5,276 nt of DNA, taken from the NCBI GenBank assembly GCA_021828635.1, contig JAJZEJ010000374.1:1-5276 (forward strand), read 5' to 3'. The stretch comes from Chloroflexota bacterium (GTDB lineage: Bacteria > Chloroflexota > Ktedonobacteria > Ktedonobacterales > Ktedonobacteraceae). Positions within the stretch are counted from its first letter, which is position 1; each line of letters starts with the position of its first letter. Under the pieces are notes generated by a model, which was given only the letters and a program-made list of their open reading frames with translations, was not told the origin of the DNA and did no database searches. Below are positions 4,920-5,276 of the stretch, piece by piece. The position numbers and the translations under genes were made by a program.

Positions 4920-4935
4920 TCAGGTGATAACCTGA
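4920..4935. promoter_or_regulatory. Operator-like palindrome
   Basis: TCAGGT-GATA-ACCTGA is a perfect 6-bp inverted repeat with a 4-base centre. Its size fits a dimeric repressor or activator. It lies about 200 bases upstream of the cupredoxin start and 290 bases before the SRPBCC start, so it could serve either. No cognate regulator gene is in the window. Confidence 0.35.
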
Positions 4936-5101
4936 TCTCATTTCTCTGTTACCCTGGTAGGGATGCTTCTCATCATACCATCATTACAAAGAAAACATTA
5001 AAAATATAAAAAACTGCTTAGAAATGTAGAGAATGTAGTATAGGCTCATCTATACATGTATATATATTGCGTGCTTCATCGTGTACAGTAGAGTGGTGAT
5101 T

Positions 5102-5168
5102 GAACAGCGTCGGCATAGACCGGTCAAGATTGGTTAATATGGCCCGGTAGCTGTTCGTCAAGATTGGT
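5102..5168 (+). promoter_or_regulatory. Repeat cluster before the SRPBCC gene
   Basis: GTCAAGATTGGT occurs twice (5123-5134 and 5157-5168), 34 bases apart, or about three helical turns. GAACAGC (5102-5108) and GCTGTTC (5150-5156) form an inverted repeat around the first copy, and GACCGGTC (5118-5125) is self-complementary. The spacing on one face of the helix suggests a regulator binding site close to the promoter of the following gene. Confidence 0.4.
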
Positions 5169-5222
5169 AAGTGTGATGTCTGCTAGAGTGTTCTGCAAAG
5201 AAGTATAGAAGGAGAAATAGTT

Positions 5223-5276
5223 ATGGCTGATTTTGCTACCCATCACGCATCTGTTGTAGTCAATGCTCCGGCGCAA
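5223..5276 (+). CDS. Start of a probable SRPBCC (START-like / polyketide cyclase-type) protein, cut by the window
   Basis: Only the first 18 codons are present: MADFATHHASVVVNAPAQ. The start is secure, since AAGGAGA (5209-5215) lies seven bases before the ATG. The segment HASVVVNAPAQ matches the first strand of SRPBCC proteins, which typically begin with a hydrophobic SVVVNAP-type strand leading into a helix that packs over a ligand pocket. These proteins bind hydrophobic ligands or act as cyclases or dehydratases, but nothing more precise can be said from this fragment. Upstream direct repeats suggest it has its own regulated promoter. Confidence 0.6.
   Translation, partial: MADFATHHASVVVNAPAQ

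Larger units (their letters stand above)
4719..5222. other. Divergent intergenic region between the cupredoxin and SRPBCC genes
   Basis: These 504 bases carry the regulatory region of two genes that point away from each other. From left to right they hold a G/C-rich tandem 9-mer (4814-4831), a 16-base palindrome (4920-4935), an A/T-rich tract (about 4978-5065) that includes the 12-base palindrome TATACATGTATA (5051-5062), and a set of repeats just before the SRPBCC gene (5102-5168). No clear -35/-10 pair stands out on either strand. The minus-strand frame at 4615-4941 overlaps the cupredoxin start, is rich in Arg and Ser, and is rejected as a gene. Confidence 0.6.

Noticed and set aside
4615..4941. 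Minus-strand frame of 108 codons overlapping the cupredoxin start
   Set aside because: It overlaps the lipoprotein signal sequence in another frame and is Arg/Ser-rich without motifs. The cupredoxin frame is clearly the coding one.

Overview
The window looks like chromosomal DNA from a Gram-positive-like or monoderm bacterium. My best guess is the Chloroflexota, Ktedonobacteria-type. This rests on a WxL-like secreted protein beside a DUF916-like membrane-anchored partner outside an obvious Firmicutes base composition, on a lipoprotein cupredoxin with a poly-serine linker, and on palindromic intergenic repeats of the GTAGGGAC...GTCTCTAC kind. That assignment is inference; no rRNA or other marker gene is present.

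Layout. The window opens with the last 64 codons of an unrecognised gene (3-197, +), followed at once by a near-perfect palindromic repeat (208-272). A tRNA-dihydrouridine synthase family gene follows (434-1402, +). Next is a two-gene surface module on the same strand: a secreted WxL-like protein (1549-2157) and a DUF916-like protein with a signal peptide and a C-terminal membrane anchor (GTG start, 2271-3374). The second copy of the palindromic repeat family starts on the stop codon of the DUF916-like gene (3370-3477). A convergent intergenic stretch full of small hairpins (3551-3708) separates this from two minus-strand genes: a 66-residue helical orphan (3724-3924) and an amicyanin-like blue-copper lipoprotein (4278-4718). 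A 500-base divergent intergenic region with operator-like repeats leads to the first 18 codons of a probable SRPBCC (START-like) protein (5223 to the end, +).

How the parts work together. The WxL-like and DUF916-like proteins probably act together at the cell surface, as their counterparts do in Firmicutes: the DUF916 protein is membrane-tethered and the WxL protein is secreted in larger amount. A 16-bp hairpin between them could set their expression ratio. The cupredoxin is also extracytoplasmic, on the membrane face, and is likely an electron carrier. The Dus enzyme is a housekeeping tRNA-modification enzyme.

The most striking non-coding signals are two. First, a 119-nt foldable leader (1440-1558) has a 30-position closing stem that covers both the Shine-Dalgarno sequence and the start codon of the WxL-like gene, around two inner hairpins. 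Second, a family of two palindromic elements (208-272 and 3370-3477) keeps the stem base GATGCTG and the motif TACTCTGGG, while the middle of the stem differs in sequence but remains fully complementary.
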